DNA of 7,391 bases, from contig CAJARE010000038.1 of the NCBI GenBank assembly GCA_903944255.1, positions 1 to 7,391 of the forward strand, read 5' to 3'. Positions 5,246 to 7,391 of this stretch are shown piece by piece. A model generated the notes under the pieces. It saw only the letters and a list, made by a program, of their open reading frames with translations. It did not search any database and was not told where the DNA came from. The translations under genes were made by a program, and so were the position numbers. Position 1 is the stretch's first letter; every line of letters starts with the position of its first letter. This stretch comes from an uncultured beta proteobacterium (GTDB lineage: Bacteria; Pseudomonadota; Gammaproteobacteria; Burkholderiales; Burkholderiaceae).

Positions 5246-7391
5246 ATGGCTTCAGAGAAATCAAAGATTATTTATACCCTGACAGACGAGGCGCCACTGT
5301 TAGCTACTTGCGCCTTTCTGCCAGTCATTCGCACTTTCACAGCACCCGCAGGGGTTGAAGTTGTCAAGAGTGACCTCTCTGTTGCTGGACGTATTCTTGC
5401 TGGGTTCCCAGAGTATTTAACTGAAGAGCAAAAAGTTCCCGATAATTTGGCCGAGCTTGGCAAGATGACTTTGATGCCAGACACCAACATTATTAAATTG
5501 CCTAACATTAGCGCTTCAGTACCTCAGTTGCTTGCGGCAATCAAAGAGTTACAGGCTAAGGGCTATAAGATCCCAGATTTTCCAGATAATCCTAAAAATG
5601 ACGAGGAAAAATCAATTCGTGCGCGTTATTCCAAATGTTTAGGAAGCTCAGTCAATCCAGTATTGCGCGAAGGAAACTCTGATCGTCGCGCTCCTAATGC
5701 AGTAAAGCAATTTGCGCGTAAGCATCCTCACTCTATGGGGGATTGGAGTCAAGCTTCCCGCACACACGTTTCACATATGCATGGTGGCGACTTCTATTCA
5801 AATGAGAAGTCCATGACCATGACCAAAGCATGTGATGTCAAGATGGATCTAGTCACTAAGAGCGGCAAGACGATTGTGCTCAAGCCTAAAGTCTCTCTCA
5901 TGGCTGGCGAGATTGTCGATAGTATGTATATGAGCAAAAAGGCATTGTGCGATTTTTATGAAAAAGAAATCGAAGATGCTTACAAGACTGGCATGATGTT
6001 GTCCTTGCATGTCAAAGCAACCATGATGAAGGTCTCGCATCCCATTGTATTTGGGCATGCTGTGAAGATTTTTTATAAAGATGCTTTTCAAAAACACGCT
6101 AAGCTCTTTGAAGAGCTAGGTGTGAATGCCAATAATGGCATGAGTAATTTGTACGACAAAATTCAGTCTTTACCAGAATCTAAGCGTGAAGAAATTATTC
6201 ACGATTTGCATGCGTGTCATGAGCACCGTCCTGCCTTAGCCATGGTGGACTCTGCCAAAGGCATTACCAATCTTCACTCTCCAAGCGATGTGATCGTGGA
6301 TGCTTCTATGCCAGCGATGATTCGTGTAGGCGGAAAAATGTGGGGTGCTGATGGTCGTTTACATGACACTAAAGCGGTGATTCCAGAAAGTACCTTTGCT
6401 CGTATCTATCAAGAAATCATTAATTTCTGCAAGACGCACGGTAACTTTGATCCAACGACGATGGGTACTGTACCTAACGTAGGCTTGATGGCTCAGCAGG
6501 CAGAAGAGTATGGTTCACATGACAAAACCTTTGAGATACCAGAAGCTGGTGTGGCACGGATCGTTGCAGATGATGGCACCGTATTGCTCGAGCAAAATGT
6601 TGAACAGGGTGATATCTGGCGGATGTGCCAAGTAAAAGACGCTCCAATTCGTGACTGGGTCAAATTAGCAGTCAAGCGTGCGCGCCTTTCTAATACTCCA
6701 GCAGTCTTTTGGTTGGATGAGTATCGTCCCCATGAAGCTGAGTTAATCAAGAAGGTGAATACCTATCTAAAGGATCACGATCTCAAAGGTGTAGATGTGC
6801 AGATCATGTCTCAAACCCGTGCAATGCGTTACACCTTAGAGCGCGTCATTCGCGGTAAAGATACGATTTCTGTAACCGGTAACATTTTGCGTGACTATTT
6901 AACTGATTTGTTCCCAATCATGGAATTGGGTACTAGCGCGAAGATGTTATCGATCGTGCCATTGATGGCAGGTGGAGGCCTCTTTGAAACAGGCGCTGGT
7001 GGTTCTGCTCCAAAACATGTCCAACAACTAGTCGAAGAAAACCACTTACGTTGGGATTCACTTGGTGAGTTCATGGCTTTAGCAGTTTCTCTAGAGGATG
7101 TTGGTGAGAAGACTGGTAATACCAAAGTCAAAATCCTAGCGCGTACCCTAGATGAAGCTACAGGTAAATTGCTAGATAACAATAAATCACCCTCTCCTCG
7201 GACGGGTGAGTTAGATAACCGTGGTAGTCAGTTCTATCTAGCAATGTATTGGGCCGAAGCCTTGGCTGCCCAAACAGAAGATAAAGAATTGCAGGCTTAT
7301 TTTGCGCCTCTCGCTCAATCGCTTGTTCAAAATGAGCAGAAGATTGTTGATGAGTTCAAGGCTGTTCAAGGTAAGCCGGTAGATATCGGCG
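5246..7391 (+). CDS. icd: NADP-dependent isocitrate dehydrogenase, monomeric type (3' end beyond window)
   Basis: This TCA-cycle enzyme converts isocitrate and NADP+ to 2-oxoglutarate, CO2 and NADPH in the cytoplasm. The reading frame is open for 715 codons to the window edge; family members run about 740, so some 25-30 residues are missing. Aligned from memory to Azotobacter vinelandii IDH with a constant offset of +2, the key residues are present: S134, N137, R141 and R147 in the LGSSVNPVLREGNSDRR block, K257, Y422 and R549 for isocitrate, and D352, D550 and D554 for the Mg/Mn ion. The TGNILRDYLTDLFP and GTSAKMLSIVPLMAGG signatures are intact. K590-H591 and R602 match NADP-phosphate contacts. 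At the position of a further contact (Av R649) this protein has P651 followed by R652. A good GAGG precedes the ATG by 8 nt. It diverges from the MFS gene and looks like an independent transcription unit. Confidence 0.96.
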   Translation, partial: MASEKSKIIYTLTDEAPLLATCAFLPVIRTFTAPAGVEVVKSDLSVAGRILAGFPEYLTEEQKVPDNLAELGKMTLMPDTNIIKLPNISASVPQLLAAIKELQAKGYKIPDFPDNPKNDEEKSIRARYSKCLGSSVNPVLREGNSDRRAPNAVKQFARKHPHSMGDWSQASRTHVSHMHGGDFYSNEKSMTMTKACDVKMDLVTKSGKTIVLKPKVSLMAGEIVDSMYMSKKALCDFYEKEIEDAYKTGMMLSLHVKATMMKVSHPIVFGHAVKIFYKDAFQKHAKLFEELGVNANNGMSNLYDKIQSLPESKREEIIHDLHACHEHRPALAMVDSAKGITNLHSPSDVIVDASMPAMIRVGGKMWGADGRLHDTKAVIPESTFARIYQEIINFCKTHGNFDPTTMGTVPNVGLMAQQAEEYGSHDKTFEIPEAGVARIVADDGTVLLEQNVEQGDIWRMCQVKDAPIRDWVKLAVKRARLSNTPAVFWLDEYRPHEAELIKKVNTYLKDHDLKGVDVQIMSQTRAMRYTLERVIRGKDTISVTGNILRDYLTDLFPIMELGTSAKMLSIVPLMAGGGLFETGAGGSAPKHVQQLVEENHLRWDSLGEFMALAVSLEDVGEKTGNTKVKILARTLDEATGKLLDNNKSPSPRTGELDNRGSQFYLAMYWAEALAAQTEDKELQAYFAPLAQSLVQNEQKIVDEFKAVQGKPVDIG

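Overview
The window looks like ordinary chromosomal backbone of a small-genome, roughly mid-40s %GC betaproteobacterium. The gene families fit Burkholderiales and suggest Polynucleobacter or a close relative: a DUF6352-type protein (as I remember it, largely confined to Burkholderiales), an SLT lytic transglycosylase with the 'FYVGAAN' ending, a monomeric NADP isocitrate dehydrogenase and a short cytoplasmic FKBP. The taxon is inferred from remembered families; no search was run. I see no tRNA, rRNA, CRISPR array, insertion sequence, integrase or phage gene.

Layout, left to right. 40-765 (-) encodes a secreted DNA/RNA non-specific endonuclease with a DRGH active site. A small ORF at 762-956 (-) overlaps its start by ATGA and may be the 3' part of a broken 90-residue exported protein. 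957-1307 is AT-rich and non-coding, with a good sigma70-like promoter facing right. 1308-2294 (+) is a membrane-anchored lytic transglycosylase. A strong bidirectional terminator at 2315-2346 separates it from a convergent FKBP-type prolyl isomerase at 2371-2718 (-). An 83-bp divergent spacer leads to the DUF6352-like gene at 2802-3818 (+), whose stop codon is interleaved with that of a convergent MFS transporter at 3815-5008 (-). A 237-bp divergent region at 5009-5245 carries several inverted repeats. It precedes the icd gene, which starts at 5246 (+) and runs off the right edge after 715 codons, about 25-30 codons short of the usual family length.

The six main genes alternate strand strictly (-,+,-,+,-,+), so apart from the small ORF plus nuclease pair each should be transcribed alone. 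They do not form a pathway. There is one central-metabolism enzyme (isocitrate to 2-oxoglutarate plus NADPH), one folding catalyst, one cell-wall enzyme, one exported nuclease, one transporter and one protein of unknown function.

I did not find a convincing new multi-gene system. The spots most worth checking are the possibly frameshifted small secreted protein next to the nuclease, the mutually exclusive hairpins upstream of icd, and an arginine-to-proline change in the coenzyme-binding segment of the isocitrate dehydrogenase.
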